Shown here in pieces: positions 25,927-36,708 of a stretch of 64,000 nt of DNA (the stretch's first letter is position 1; the number at the start of each line of letters is the position of its first letter). The notes beneath the pieces are model-generated. The model was not told the DNA's origin, did not search any database, and worked only from the letters and a program-made list of their open reading frames with translations. Location: positions 1-64,000 of the forward strand of contig CAVYYW010000016.1 of assembly GCA_963772845.1 (NCBI GenBank), in the 5' to 3' direction. Source of the DNA: CAVYYW01 sp963772845 (GTDB lineage: Bacteria; Bacillota; Bacilli; Bacillales; Sporolactobacillaceae). Position numbers and translations under genes: made by a program.

Positions 25927-27514
25927 AGTTCTTGTAACCGACAGTATAAGCGCTACCGGGTTAAAAGATTTATATGACCACCCTAATTTTTCCGTTGAAA
26001 AAAAGAAAGGTCTGTCCTCCGAAAAATTAATGGAAATCATCGGCGATTACGATGCCTTAATTGTTCGAAGCCAAACCCAGGTCACTGAAGAACTTCTTCA
26101 GCATGCTCATAAGCTTCAAGTGATTGCCCGGGCAGGCGTTGGCATTGATAACATCAATGTTAATGCCGCCACAAAAAAAGGCATCATTGTTGTAAATGCC
26201 CCAGGAGCCAACACCATCGCTGCAACTGAGCACACCTTGGCAATGATGCTCGCTTTATCGAGAAATATTCCGCAAGCTCATCACATCACCACCAGGGGTG
26301 AGTGGAAGCGAAGTTCTTTTCAGGGTGTGGAATTGTACAAAAAGACACTCGGCGTTATCGGCATGGGCAGAATCGGGACAGAAGTCGCGAAACGCGCCAA
26401 AAGCTTCGAAATGAACATAATGGGTTTTGATCCTTACTTAACAGAGGAAAGGGCCGAAAAACTTGGGATCAAAAAAGCAAGTATGGAAGAAGTAGCAAAA
26501 AAAGCCGATTTCATCACGCTGCATACGCCATTAACAGGAGGCACCCGCAACCTGATTAATGGAGAATACCTTCGGACAACCAAAAAAGGTGTAAGGATTA
26601 TCAATTGTGCACGTGGCGGGATCATTAACGAGGAGGACCTTATCCAAGCGATCAACTCGGGGCATGTGGCCGGTGCAGCCTTGGATGTGTTCCACGTGGA
26701 ACCTCCTGAACAGGAAGGACTTTTCAAGCACCCACAGATTATCATGACGCCTCATCTCGCAGCATCTACCATTGAGGCGCAGGAAAAAGTGGCTCAAGAG
26801 GTGAGTTCAGAAATCATTGATATTCTAGAATTCAATGCCATTCGCCATGCGGTTAACATGCCCGCCATTTCAGGTGAAAACCAGCAAAAAATGCAGCCTT
26901 ACCTTCGACTTGGCGAACAGATTGGCCAGCTTGTTATCCAGCTGTTAAAGCACGCACCTGACAAAATTGACATTCACTATTACGGTGAATTGATCGACGA
27001 GGATACTGATTTACTTACCAGGACCATGATTAAAGGTCTGCTTTCCCATCATTTAACCGACTCTGTCAATCTCATTAATGCTTTGCATTTATTAAAAGAA
27101 CAAGGGGTCCCTTATAACGTCCAAAAAAATGCTTCGAATAAAGGCTTTGCTAACTATGTGGAACTAAAGGTTTCACATAGAGAAGAAACAGCTATTATAG
27201 GTGCGACTGTCCTAAACGGCTATGGTGCCCGGATCGTAAAAATCAATCACTACAGGATCGACGTAAAACCGGAAAGCCACTTACTGTTTATTAAACATTA
27301 CGACGTTCCAGGGATGATCGGAAAGGTTGGTTCTTTTCTTGGAGATCATCATATTAATATTGGTACGATGCAGGTCGGCCGGGCTGATGTCGGCGGTGAT
27401 GCCATCATGGTCTTGACTCTCGACAAGAAGCTTGAAGCGGATGTATTTAAGGAAATATCTACTATAAGTGACCTTAAAGAAATCCAATTGTTGGAGTTGG
27501 ATACTGCGGAGTGA
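25919..27514 (+). CDS. serA: D-3-phosphoglycerate dehydrogenase
   Basis: 531 residues, the long three-domain form. The N-terminal catalytic domain contains the Rossmann motif GVIGMGRIG (residues 145-153), the Arg site INCARGG and the catalytic His in TPHLAAST. An intervening domain follows, and a C-terminal ACT domain (about 455-527, LFIKHYDVPGMIGKVGSFLG) probably binds serine for feedback control. First step of serine synthesis. Its start lies inside the aminotransferase end, so the two are translationally coupled. Confidence 0.95.
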   Translation: MFRVLVTDSISATGLKDLYDHPNFSVEKKKGLSSEKLMEIIGDYDALIVRSQTQVTEELLQHAHKLQVIARAGVGIDNINVNAATKKGIIVVNAPGANTIAATEHTLAMMLALSRNIPQAHHITTRGEWKRSSFQGVELYKKTLGVIGMGRIGTEVAKRAKSFEMNIMGFDPYLTEERAEKLGIKKASMEEVAKKADFITLHTPLTGGTRNLINGEYLRTTKKGVRIINCARGGIINEEDLIQAINSGHVAGAALDVFHVEPPEQEGLFKHPQIIMTPHLAASTIEAQEKVAQEVSSEIIDILEFNAIRHAVNMPAISGENQQKMQPYLRLGEQIGQLVIQLLKHAPDKIDIHYYGELIDEDTDLLTRTMIKGLLSHHLTDSVNLINALHLLKEQGVPYNVQKNASNKGFANYVELKVSHREETAIIGATVLNGYGARIVKINHYRIDVKPESHLLFIKHYDVPGMIGKVGSFLGDHHINIGTMQVGRADVGGDAIMVLTLDKKLEADVFKEISTISDLKEIQLLELDTAE

Positions 27515-27540
27515 CCAGGATTCTTAAGAACTTAAGCAAC

Positions 27541-27572
27541 AAGGGGGCCCTGCTCTCAATAGCGGACCCCTT
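27541..27572 (+). terminator. Possible terminator of serA operon
   Basis: Imperfect stem AAGGGG ... CCCCTT with an inner AGC/GCT pair and no clear T run. Confidence 0.4.
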
Positions 27573-27619
27573 CAATACTTAAAATATGGACGTCATCATT
27601 CAAACAAATCAGCTAGAAC

Positions 27620-28486
27620 TTAATCTCTCCCGTTCAAAAATCCCCTTAACATAGCTGTGTAAATCTCAGGCTCTTCTACATAAGTCATATGAGAACTGTT
27701 TTCCAGCACCTTAAATTCGGCCCCTTCTACCAGATTCGCATAATCGTTTGTGGTTTCCGGAGCCGCTTCGTCGTAACGTCCACATAAAAATAGCGCAGGA
27801 AGATCAAGCTCATGAAGGCGATCTGTCACATCAAACGTTTTCAATGACCCGGTGACAGTGAATTCCGAAGCCCCCCACATTTGACCGTATATTTGATGGT
27901 TCATCCTTTCCATTGATTCATTTACATCCTCTGGCCAGGGATCAAGACGGCACAAATGACGCTGGTAATATTCCCTCATGGCCTGCTGATAGGCTTCAGA
28001 TTCAGTGGTGCCCTCCCGCTCGCACCGTTCAATAATCGCTTGCGTTTCTTTAGAGAACGCCTTTAAAAAATTACGCTGATCCTTTTCCCACCTAGGCGCA
28101 CTGAGCGCCGGGCTGGAAAAGATCACACTTTTTACACCACCAGGCTGTCCAAGTAAATAAGCTGCAGCCAGCATCGTTCCCCAAGAATGCCCAAGCAGAT
28201 GCACCTCATGCAAACCAAGCACAGCTCGGACCTGCTCCAACTCTTCTACATAACGGTCAACCGTCCATAATTCAGGATCATCCGGGCGGTCTGATTTCCC
28301 GCAGCCGAGCTGATCATAGTAAATCACTGGCCGATCATCTGACAACGTATGGAGCCGGTTAAAACCCATGCTTGAACCACCGGGACCCCCGTGCAAAGCC
28401 AAGAGGGGGACTCCCGGACCTTCGCCTGTTTTCTGATACCAAACCTTGCCGCCTGTTACCGGGATAAAACCTTCCTGCTGTTCCAT
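27620..28486 (-). CDS. Proline iminopeptidase-type alpha/beta hydrolase
   Basis: 288 residues. The oxyanion motif HGGPGGSS is at 32-39 and the nucleophile is Ser101 in GHSWGT. Asp239 (CGRYDEAAP) and His266 (SSHMTY) complete the triad. The HGGPGG motif with GxSWG is typical of prolyl aminopeptidases, which remove N-terminal proline from peptides in the cytoplasm. No signal peptide. Divergent from the isochorismatase-fold gene. Confidence 0.9.
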   Translation of the reverse strand: MEQQEGFIPVTGGKVWYQKTGEGPGVPLLALHGGPGGSSMGFNRLHTLSDDRPVIYYDQLGCGKSDRPDDPELWTVDRYVEELEQVRAVLGLHEVHLLGHSWGTMLAAAYLLGQPGGVKSVIFSSPALSAPRWEKDQRNFLKAFSKETQAIIERCEREGTTESEAYQQAMREYYQRHLCRLDPWPEDVNESMERMNHQIYGQMWGASEFTVTGSLKTFDVTDRLHELDLPALFLCGRYDEAAPETTNDYANLVEGAEFKVLENSSHMTYVEEPEIYTAMLRGFLNGRD

Positions 28487-28702
28487 CTACCGTCACCTCT
28501 TCCTTTCAAAATGACTAAATCATATAAACTTTCAATTTATTATATATTAACGTAACATAAAAGAAACGGAAGGTAACACTATTCCATATAAAAGGAGTCC
28601 CTCAAGCTATTATTCTTTGATTCAGATAAAAATAGATTTAAGATAATTTATAGGAGCACTGTTTGAAGCAAGTGTTTATTATTCTAAAGGGGGAAGATTA
28701 TT

Positions 28703-29266
28703 TTGACTGAAAAAAAATCCGCACTACTTGTTATGGACGTTCAAAATGGGATCGTTGACCGGTTTGCAGACTCGCCTGACCCTATGAAACCGTTCCAGGA
28801 GGCCATTCGCACGGCAAGAGCAACAGATACTCCAGTGATCTATGTAAGGGTTGCCTTCCGTGATGGCTTTCCAGAAGTGAGCCCCATCAACAAATCCTTC
28901 TCAGCCATTTCTCAACGCGGCGGATTCACACAGGATGACGAAAGTACACAAGTGCATGAGTCTGTAGCACCGCAACCCGGTGACGTCACCGTCATCAAGC
29001 GTCGTGTCAGCGCCTTTACCGGCAGTGACCTGGAAGTCATCTTACGTGGTAAACAGATTGAAAACCTTATATTGACGGGCATTGCGACAAGCGGGGTTGT
29101 CCTCTCCACCTTGCGAGAAGCAGCAGATCGGGATTTCGGTCTAACCGTACTATCTGATGCTTGCATCGATTCTGACCCTGAAGTTCATCGCGTGCTGACG
29201 GAAAAAGTATTCCCGCGCCAGGCTGATGTCATGACTGTGCAGGAATGGACCGAAAGCTTCAAATAA
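28703..29266 (+). CDS. Isochorismatase-fold hydrolase lacking the usual cysteine
   Basis: 187 residues. The N-terminal aspartate motif LLVMDVQNGIVD is intact and a lysine (IKRR) lies near residue 100. At the position of the nucleophilic Cys the sequence reads GIATSGVVLSTLREA, with Val, as in several uncharacterised members. Amidase-type chemistry through Cys is therefore unlikely. The start is a TTG behind AAAGGGGGAAG. Stands alone. Confidence 0.85.
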   Translation: MTEKKSALLVMDVQNGIVDRFADSPDPMKPFQEAIRTARATDTPVIYVRVAFRDGFPEVSPINKSFSAISQRGGFTQDDESTQVHESVAPQPGDVTVIKRRVSAFTGSDLEVILRGKQIENLILTGIATSGVVLSTLREAADRDFGLTVLSDACIDSDPEVHRVLTEKVFPRQADVMTVQEWTESFK

Positions 29267-29315
29267 TATCCCGTTTCTTTTTGCAATATGAATCAAGCCC
29301 CAGTTGATTGAAGAA

Positions 29316-29500
29316 TTAAGTGGAGATTTTCCGGTTAAATGCAGAATGTAGCTCGTTTCGGGGTATATAAGGGGAATTTTTCCCGTTATTCAAAGAAAAC
29401 ACCCCTATTTTTATGTTTTTTCAGTCAATAGGTGGAATTTCTCCGCCTATTGACGCTTGTTTTAATGCCATTTAAAAATTAAGCGGAATTTTTCCATCTA
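29316..29500. repeat. Array of four palindromes, centre spacing 51/61/51 bp
   Basis: Cores are again GGA-N5-TCC, with centres about 29327, 29378, 29439 and 29490. The third has long perfect arms TCAATAGG/CCTATTGA, the second ATAA/TTAT with GGGA/TCCC. Spacing repeats that of the array at 12.9 kb. No gene lies between 29267 and 29746. Confidence 0.8.
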
Positions 29501-29619
29501 TTTATCAGATGGGAGCTTAACCAGCCAGCGCCAGAACACCACCTACCAATAAAATAAGGTTTCAATTGGAGATACCATAAGGCGGTAGAAAAAATTCATT
29601 TTAATTGTTAAATCAATGA

Positions 29620-29661
29620 AAAAAGGCATACCAATTACCATGCTAATTGATATGCCTTTTT
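29620..29661. terminator. Bidirectional terminator
   Basis: Arms AAAAAGGCATA/TATGCCTTTTT with inner CAATTA/TAATTG. It serves the COG4705 gene on the minus strand and any plus-strand readthrough. Confidence 0.88.
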
Positions 29662-29746
29662 ACTAGTTATTTTAGGTTTATCTCCATCGAAAGCGAACGA
29701 CCTACTCACTAAAGTCAGCTCTTTTTATTCTACTATTCCATATTAT

Positions 29747-30547
29747 TCACTGCGCCTGTCTTAAGAAAGAGGGGTCTTCCTTTACGTCTTTTCGGCTGAT
29801 TGTCAGATAGCCGACAAGGACCACAATGATAACGGTTAAAGCAAGACTAACAGGTCCTTCGCCAAATCCTAATCCCCCAGCATGATGCGATTTTGAGATC
29901 CAATCAGAAAATGAGGCCCCGACTGGACGCGTCATAATGTATGCGAACCAGAATGCGAAAATTGGATTGAGTCGAAATAGCCCATAACCGATCGCCGGCA
30001 GAATAAGCAAAACAGTGAACACCACACCTGAAGAAAAGTATCCAAGGTTCAGCGAGTTCGCTGTCATATCACCGTCAGCCGTTCCGAGGGCGAATGTTGC
30101 GAGCACCGTACACCAGTAAAAAAACTCACGGCGACGAGTGAAAATACTGTGGATCGACAGTGTCTTCTCTACCGTGTACCAAACGATAAAGACAACGGCC
30201 AATGCTGCTGTAAAGAAAAGAGTGGACACTAGGTATGGAATTCCAAGCACGACATGCACAATATCAGCTGCCATTGTCCCGAAGATACTCACCATAACCA
30301 CCACTAACCAGTAAGTCCACGCGATATACCGGCTTGCACGGAACTGAAGAACGAGAGCCCCGGCTAAAAGAAGACCGGTGATCGCTACAGCAATAATCGG
30401 ATTAAAATGAAGAACGAGATAGTCCGAAAACACCTCTCCCATGCCGGTTGTCAGTAGCTTCGTGATCCAGAAATAGAGCGTCATCTCCGGAACTTTTGTT
30501 AACAGCCACTGAGAGTTGTTCATAGTGACAGATAAGGGCTTATTCAT
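29747..30547 (-). CDS. COG4705-type integral membrane protein
   Basis: 266 residues with about eight membrane helices. Two halves carry related motifs: KVPEMTLYFWITKLLTTGMG near residue 18 and TFALGTADGDMTANSLNLGY near 150. This fits the COG4705 group. No transport substrate is established. Monocistronic. Confidence 0.75.
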   Translation of the reverse strand: MNKPLSVTMNNSQWLLTKVPEMTLYFWITKLLTTGMGEVFSDYLVLHFNPIIAVAITGLLLAGALVLQFRASRYIAWTYWLVVVMVSIFGTMAADIVHVVLGIPYLVSTLFFTAALAVVFIVWYTVEKTLSIHSIFTRRREFFYWCTVLATFALGTADGDMTANSLNLGYFSSGVVFTVLLILPAIGYGLFRLNPIFAFWFAYIMTRPVGASFSDWISKSHHAGGLGFGEGPVSLALTVIIVVLVGYLTISRKDVKEDPSFLRQAQ

Positions 30548-30909
30548 AGTCAGCTATTCCTCCAATGTTTTGTTTTATCACCAAAGATAAAATCTCGCAA
30601 TCTATTATCTATCTAATCTCTTAGGCTGGCTTACCCTGCTCAGTTGGCAGCGCAGAATAGCCAATGTTTTTTTGAGATAACAACGTTACAGCAATAGCTG
30701 AAAAAGTTATCCCAAACCATTATTAACTACAACTCTCGCTTATCGGAAAATATATTAATTTTTACGTATTTGAATCAATTTCATAATTACTTTTGCTTCA
30801 ACTGTTCATAGAAGCTGAATTTCTTGTTGCCTTCAAGAAAACGGTGGCTTTGTCGGAAAAAAGCTCGAATTAGCGATCCGCGAGCCTCCTCATGACCACA
30901 GAACAAGCC

Positions 30910-31126
30910 CACTGAAAAAGTCCCTTTTTGTCCTACGGTACGGGCCGAGCTTTGGGAAGTTCTCGCTTGCCGCGGGCGACCCGCGAGCCTCCTCGCATGC
31001 CCATAGGATGTGGGTAGGTTCGGCGTTGGCACAGGACGTGCCGCATTTAGCCGAACTTCCTCCAAACTTTTGCGCTGTGGGGTCTCGCCTGGTTCGCTGT
31101 TCCCGCAGGCGTCTCGAACGTTCCTG
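30910..31126 (-). repeat. Dispersed repeat type B, long copy
   Basis: Runs from CACTGAAAAAGTCCC to GCAGGCGTCTCGAACGTTCC and includes GGGCCGAGCTTTGGGAAG, TTGCCGCGGG and TGTGGGGTCTCGCCTGG. The same end sequence TTTTTCAGTG is shared with type A. Confidence 0.75.
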
Positions 31127-31275
31127 GCAGCTCGGCCATTAGTGGCAAAGGGATCTCAGTTTTAAGAATTCCAGCAGATTTTGAATTATCAGGCATCAGA
31201 CCAGGCTATTCAAATCTATAGTCCTACCCATGCCACGAGTGACTAATATAGAGTAGCAGAATGCAATAATTATGT

Positions 31276-32103
31276 TGATTGAAGCGAAGGGTGCGAGACT
31301 CCAGCGGGACCAGCACGCGTCCGAAGATCCACTTTGGCTCATAAAGAAACCACGCCAAAGTTAGCTGAGGCCGTGCCCGCGGAAAGCGAGCAGCCCAGAG
31401 CGGAAATCAACACCCACATGTACACCGAGGGACTTTTTTCAGTGGCTCTCCGCTAATTCTTCAGGCTTCTCAAACGTTCCTGTCAGCTCGGCATCAGCAA
31501 CAAAGGCATCTCAGCCTTTAGAAATTTACTAGACTTTCAAAACATCCGATCAAGCAAGCACATTTTCGAGAAGGGCTCGTATATCCACGGCACTGAAAAT
31601 CTATTTCATATTTTACGTAAAGAAAAATGAAGATGGTTCAACTTTACATTTTGGCTGAGTGGAGTGAAGGTGAGAAAAGAAAAACTACGACCATAACTGA
31701 CTTCTAAAGGACATCACATGACCGTTGATTCTAGCGAAGGGTGCGAGACTCCTCGAAAATGCTTTGTGCTCCATGATAAAAATGGAAATACCTGAGACTC
31801 CTGCGGAAACAGCACGCGTCCGAAGATCCACTTTGGCTCACAAAGAAACCACGCCAAAGTTAGCTGAGGCCGTGCCCGCGGAAAGCGAGGGTATTTCCGC
31901 TTTCAATGCATGGCATTGCATTTTCTTCGTGCGAGGCGGATTCGAATATGCTGTTTCAAGTCCAGCGGGACCAGCACGCGTCCGAAGATCCACTTTGGCG
32001 CACAAAGAAACCACGCCAAAGTTAGCTGAGGCCGTGCCCGCGGAAAGCGAGCAGCCCAGAGCGGAAATCAACAACCACATCTACACCGAGGGACTTTTTC
32101 AGT
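31276..32103 (+). repeat. Cluster of three type A dispersed repeats
   Basis: Copies at 31276-31444 (about 169 bp, the fullest), about 31726-31900 and 31960-32103. Shared blocks are CACGCGTCCGAAGATCCAC, GCCAAAGTTAGCTGAGGCCG and GCCCGCGGAAAGCGAG. All run in the same direction. The last two copies produce a 166-codon open frame that is not a gene. The gap 30548-32256 holds only repeats. Confidence 0.8.
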
Positions 32104-32256
32104 GCCCTCTCGCTGATTCCTCAAGACGTGATGAGTCGATCTTCGTTAAGGAGTCCTGCTGGATCTTCAGCTCAAGTCGATTACTTGATGCCGAAGCACA
32201 GCCAAAAAGCAGAGGTGCCTGTTAAGCCCCCCTGCTTTCCTTGCCATCGTAGGCAT

Positions 32257-35200
32257 TCATATCATCAGTATTTCCCGAATGTCCTCCTCAGTAAGAGACG
32301 TCCCCTGTTTTTCTCTAGAATCAATGATTTCTTCAACCAGATGTCTTTTTTTCTCTTGCAGTTCATTCATTTTTTCTTCAATTGTCCCTCGGGCCACCAG
32401 CTTGATGACTTGCACAACCTTTGTCTGGCCAATGCGATGGGCACGGTCAGCTGCCTGCTCTTCAACAGCAGGATTCCACCAAATGTCGTACAGAATAACC
32501 GTATCCGCCCCCGTCAGATTGAGCCCCGTTCCTCCTGCCTTCAAAGAAATAAGAAATATATCACGCTCTCCGGCATTAAACCGCTCACATCTTTCCATGC
32601 GTTCTTCTGATGGGGTTTGTCCATCCAGATAGAAGAAAGGCCGCCCTTGAATCGCCAATTCCCTGCCTATTAGATTAAGCATTTTCGTGAATTGTGAAAA
32701 AATCAGCACCCGTCTGCCTGACAGTCTTGCTTCCTCTACAATCTGCATAAGCTGCTCAAATTTTGCCGAATGCCCTTTATAACCGTCCACAAACAAGCCA
32801 GGGTGACAGCAAATCTGCCGCAGCCGGGTTATACCGGCAAGAATTTTAATACGATTTTTCCGAAGGGTATCTTTATTCAGATGCTTCAGTGTGTCGTGTC
32901 TTAGTTTCGATAAATAGGCTGCATACAGTTTCTTCTGATCAGGAAGTAATTCCACAGAGTCGATCGATTCCATTTTCCGAGGAAGCTCCGAAAGGACATG
33001 CTCTTTCATCCTGCGGAGCAAAAATGGACGTATTCTGCGGGCAATCTTCTTTCTTGTAAGGTTACTGTATTCCTTTAAACCGAGAAACAGTTCAGGAAAA
33101 ACAACGTGAAAGATCGACCACAGCTCTTCCAATGAATTCTCAACAGGTGTGCCTGTAAGCGCAAACCGGTAATTTGCCTTAATCTTTTTCACTGCTTTTG
33201 CAGTTTGTGTTACAGGGTTCTTAAAAGCCTGCGCCTCATCGAAAAAAACAGTGTGGAAGGACTGATTCTCATACCAGTTGATATCTCTGCGCAATAATGG
33301 ATACGACGTAATGACTGCGTCTACATCCGTTAAGTCCTTCTGTAGATTGAACCGGTCTGTTTTATTGCCGTCAATGATCACCGCTCTTATTTCCGGGGCG
33401 AATTTCATTATTTCACTGAGCCAATTGTATGTTAAAGAGGATGGGCAGACGATCAGAGCCGGGTGCTTCTTTTCAAGAATACGAGGAAGCTCTGACAGAA
33501 TGAATGCAATGCTTTGCAGCGTTTTTCCGAGCCCCATATCATCAGCTAGAATACCTCCAAAGCCGTAGCTGGCAAGGGTTTTCATCCATTTGTATCCGTG
33601 CTTTTGATAATCCCTCAAAATCGGTTGAAGACGATCAGGCACGTCAAACGCCATTCTGTCCGGATTTTGGATCGTTTCAAGGAATTGCCGAAATGATTCT
33701 TCCAGCTTAAAAATATTCTGGCCATCAGTCAAATCAAGCATCTGCAGTCCCCTGACAACCGGAAAATCCAGGCCATTTTCAAGATCCTGGGCCTGAACCG
33801 GGAGCGCATTCAGAAACCGGTGAATCTCTTCAAATTCCCTTGTCTCCAGCGACAGGAGCGTGCCGTTTCGCAAACGATAGTACTTTCGTTTTTCCTCTAA
33901 AGCCAATAGAATATCTTTAATATGTTTTTCAGGAATGCCGTCCATTTCAAATTTGAATTCCAGCCAATCGGTCCGTTCTTTTTTCATCTTCACTCTAATC
34001 CGCGGATGTGCTTTTTCTTTGATAATCCTGTTCCGCACGGCTGTCGTGGCATAGATTTGTACCAGCTTTTGAAGCTTCGGAACAACACGATAAAGAAACG
34101 CATACTCAAGCTCTTCATTATGCAAAAAATAGCCGCTGTCTGTCTTGGCAAATGAGCTGTCCTCCATTAATTGAAGGATGGCATCCTCACTATCCACATC
34201 CCTTATAAGCATGGTGCCTAGCTGAGGCTCTCGGCTTTCCAAGGGGTTAATAATAATATTTTCATAGTGGAATTCAAGCCCAGCGAGAAGGCGGTTTTTC
34301 ACCCGGTCCAGGTAAAGCTTGGCAACCAATGGGGTCCTCAAATACTTCCTGGAAATCGCCTCAGACAGTTGAACCTTCCCTAATTTTTTTAGCTCCGGCA
34401 CTACTTTTTCCAGAAAATAATCGATTTGCTCAAGCGGAATCGGAATTTTATCTGAAGCTGAAGCTTCCAGCATCTGTTTCAGTTCATAAAGCCGTTCGCT
34501 TTGCTCGTTATCCAGACGAATAAATTCACCCTCAAATAGAACGCAACGATAGGCATTCAACACCGTCAGCCGATCCAAACCTTTGACCTTCAGCTCGTAG
34601 CTTTTGTCTTCTGTCTCTGAAAAGGAAAACTGTAAGGGAAGGGCTCTGTTCGTCAGGTTGAATCCCTCAAACGTTTTCCCATCATGCAGTCAGTTTTACG
34701 AGGGGGGCTTTTGAGAGCAAGGGTACAAGCTGCTCAAAGGAAGAAGGGGGAACCAGCAGCATGTGCTGACGGATTGCATGGTCAACTGTATCCTGCATTG
34801 CGTTTACATATACTTTTTCATCATGTGTCACTTGAATAAGCTGCTGAATAACAGCAGCTGTTTCTATTTGGAAGCAATGAAGGGCTGGGTCATACGTAAA
34901 AGTGTCAGAAAGCCTGCTTGGCCGGCCATTTTTCACCTCTTCTAAAAAGCCCCGTATGTCTTGAACATGGGCAGGTCCAATCTTGGCTTCAATGCCGATC
35001 AGGCTCTGTCCCTTGTCTACAGTGAAGGGTTTGCAGATAAACGCCGCCTCAATTATTTGTCTGTTTTCAAAGTGGAGCTGATGACCGCTTGACCGTTTCG
35101 AGCGATTATCAAACAGCGTCAATAGCCCTTTTGTCAGCTCCTGGTTCTGAACGTTTGAATGGCTTTCCCTTCGCTCAGTTTTAATAAAAGGGGTTGTTCC

Positions 35201-35485
35201 TTTACGCTGATGGTCGTTAATCGCCAGCAAAACAGCCGCAATGTGCTGACAGTCGCTCTTAACAGACGCAAGTGTCGGGCAGCTGCATGCTGTGGAAATA
35301 TCCCCATTAGAATCTTTTGCGATCGTGACATGGAAATCTTCCATTGCTGCAACAGTTGCCCTGCAGCCTTCAGAGCTGTATGCTTCAAAGGTTACTTTAT
35401 TCGCACGATAGAAAGCCTCTCCTCTTTTGAAGGAGACTGTTCCGCACATGTCCTTAATGATTTTTTGATTTAAATTAATAGCCAA
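32257..35485 (-). pseudogene. SWIM zinc-finger SNF2-type helicase, split by frameshift
   Basis: The first frame (35485-34682, 267 aa) carries a SWIM zinc finger, CxC-x9-CxH (Cys67, Cys69, Cys79, His81). Its frame stops just where the second frame reads HDGKTFEGFNLTNRALPLQF without a stop or start, leading into the SNF2-associated domain and helicase. The helicase has DDMGLGKT (motif I), FFDEAQAF (motif II), LTGTPVENS (motif III) and AADRAHRIGQ (motif VI). Joined length is about 1075 residues, the size I recall for the intact Bacillus protein. One base near 34685 accounts for the break. The downstream frame alone could start only at a TTG (34578). The intact protein would be a DNA translocase of unknown role. 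Confidence 0.8.
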
Positions 35486-35613
35486 CTGCGCCGCTCCTTC
35501 ATGAGGATATACCGGTTTAAGTGTATGCTTACTTACAACGGAAAATCTAATCTCTTAATACCCAGTTTAAAGGGAGACAATTTTTACTGCAATTTTTTGC
35601 TTCAGTACGATTT

Positions 35614-36708
35614 TTAATTTACCGACTCAAACAGCACAGCCACTCCGACTCCCCCGCCGCTGCCAATGGCAGCCAAGGCATATTTACACTTTTTTCTTCT
35701 CTGCATTTCGTAAAATAATCTGGTGACCATCACAGCTCCTGATGCGCCATAGGGGTGGCCAATTGTTATCGAACCTCCGTGCACATTGAGCTTTTCATAG
35801 GGAATACGTAGGGCTTCTGAACATGCGACTATTTTTGAGGCAAATGCTTCATTAATCTCAATTAAATCAATATCTTCCATCGTTAATTTATTCCTCGCTA
35901 ACAGCTGTTGAATGGCTGGAACGGGAGCGATGCCGGGGTAATGCGGATGAACCCCCGCCGTTTCACTATCGACAAAGCGCAAGACCGGTTTTAAACCCTG
36001 TGACCTGGCTGCCTTTTCTTCCATTATCATGACTGCTGCCGCGCCATCGTTAACCCCGCAGCTGTTTGCCGCCGTGACGGTCCCATTCTCTTTCGTAAAA
36101 ACTGGCTTCGCCCGGCTCAGCAGCCTGTCCATGTTCCTCTCTTTTAAAAAGGCTTCATCCTTTTCACCGAAAGGAAAAATTTCCTGCTCGAATAAACCTG
36201 ACCTGAACGCTTCCCAGCTGCGTTCATAACTCAGTTTGGCATAAGCATCCTGCTTCTCTCTTGAAACATTAAATTTTTGGGCAACGTATTCTGCTGCCAT
36301 CCCCATTTCGGGGTCACCATAACGATCGGGACTGAAACGGGCTCTTTTCTCATAGGGAGAGGTGCTGGCGCTTTCTGCACCGCCCGCAATATAACACGTT
36401 CCCGCTCCTCCCTGAATCAAATAGCTCGCCAATCGAATCGCTTCTAATCCTGCACTGCATTGGCGGTCAATCGTAAGCCCGGGCACTGACAGAGGCAGCC
36501 CGGCTTCTAAAGCAGCCACGCGGGCGATATTCCCACCAGGACCGACAACATTCCCCAAAATAACGTCATTTATTATTACTTCGCTGTTTCCTCCAAGATA
36601 TTGCAGGAGAGGCGCAATCAGTTCAGGTGGCTGAAGATGGCTGAGCTGCCCCTTCTCTTTTCCGATCAGCGTCCGTTTCGCCTTCACCACCACCGCTCTA
36701 TTCATCAT
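35614..36708 (-). CDS. yhfS: Thiolase-family acyltransferase (YhfS-like)
   Basis: 364 residues. The acyl-accepting Cys84 is in DRQCSAGLEA, the NEAFAS motif is present and the catalytic His is in GHPYGASG. At the C-terminal active site, where thiolases have C-x-GGG, this protein reads AIGSGGGVGVAV, so the second catalytic cysteine is missing. Length and partner match Bacillus subtilis yhfS-yhfT. It overlaps the acyl-CoA ligase gene by 11 bp. Probably acts on acyl-CoA or a related thioester. Confidence 0.85.
   Translation of the reverse strand: MMNRAVVVKAKRTLIGKEKGQLSHLQPPELIAPLLQYLGGNSEVIINDVILGNVVGPGGNIARVAALEAGLPLSVPGLTIDRQCSAGLEAIRLASYLIQGGAGTCYIAGGAESASTSPYEKRARFSPDRYGDPEMGMAAEYVAQKFNVSREKQDAYAKLSYERSWEAFRSGLFEQEIFPFGEKDEAFLKERNMDRLLSRAKPVFTKENGTVTAANSCGVNDGAAAVMIMEEKAARSQGLKPVLRFVDSETAGVHPHYPGIAPVPAIQQLLARNKLTMEDIDLIEINEAFASKIVACSEALRIPYEKLNVHGGSITIGHPYGASGAVMVTRLFYEMQRRKKCKYALAAIGSGGGVGVAVLFESVN

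Noticed and set aside
30787..31065. 92-codon minus-strand open frame
   Set aside because: Lies across the type B repeat; Arg/Pro-rich text follows the GC-rich repeat, not a protein family.
31725..32225. 166-codon open frame
   Set aside because: It runs through two type A repeats and shows the same peptide block twice (RRSTLAHKETTPKLAEAVPA). It has no convincing ribosome site and is a repeat artefact.
34682..35485. SWIM zinc-finger protein as a separate intact gene
   Set aside because: The downstream frame continues coding from the exact stop point without a start codon, which fits one split gene better than two genes.
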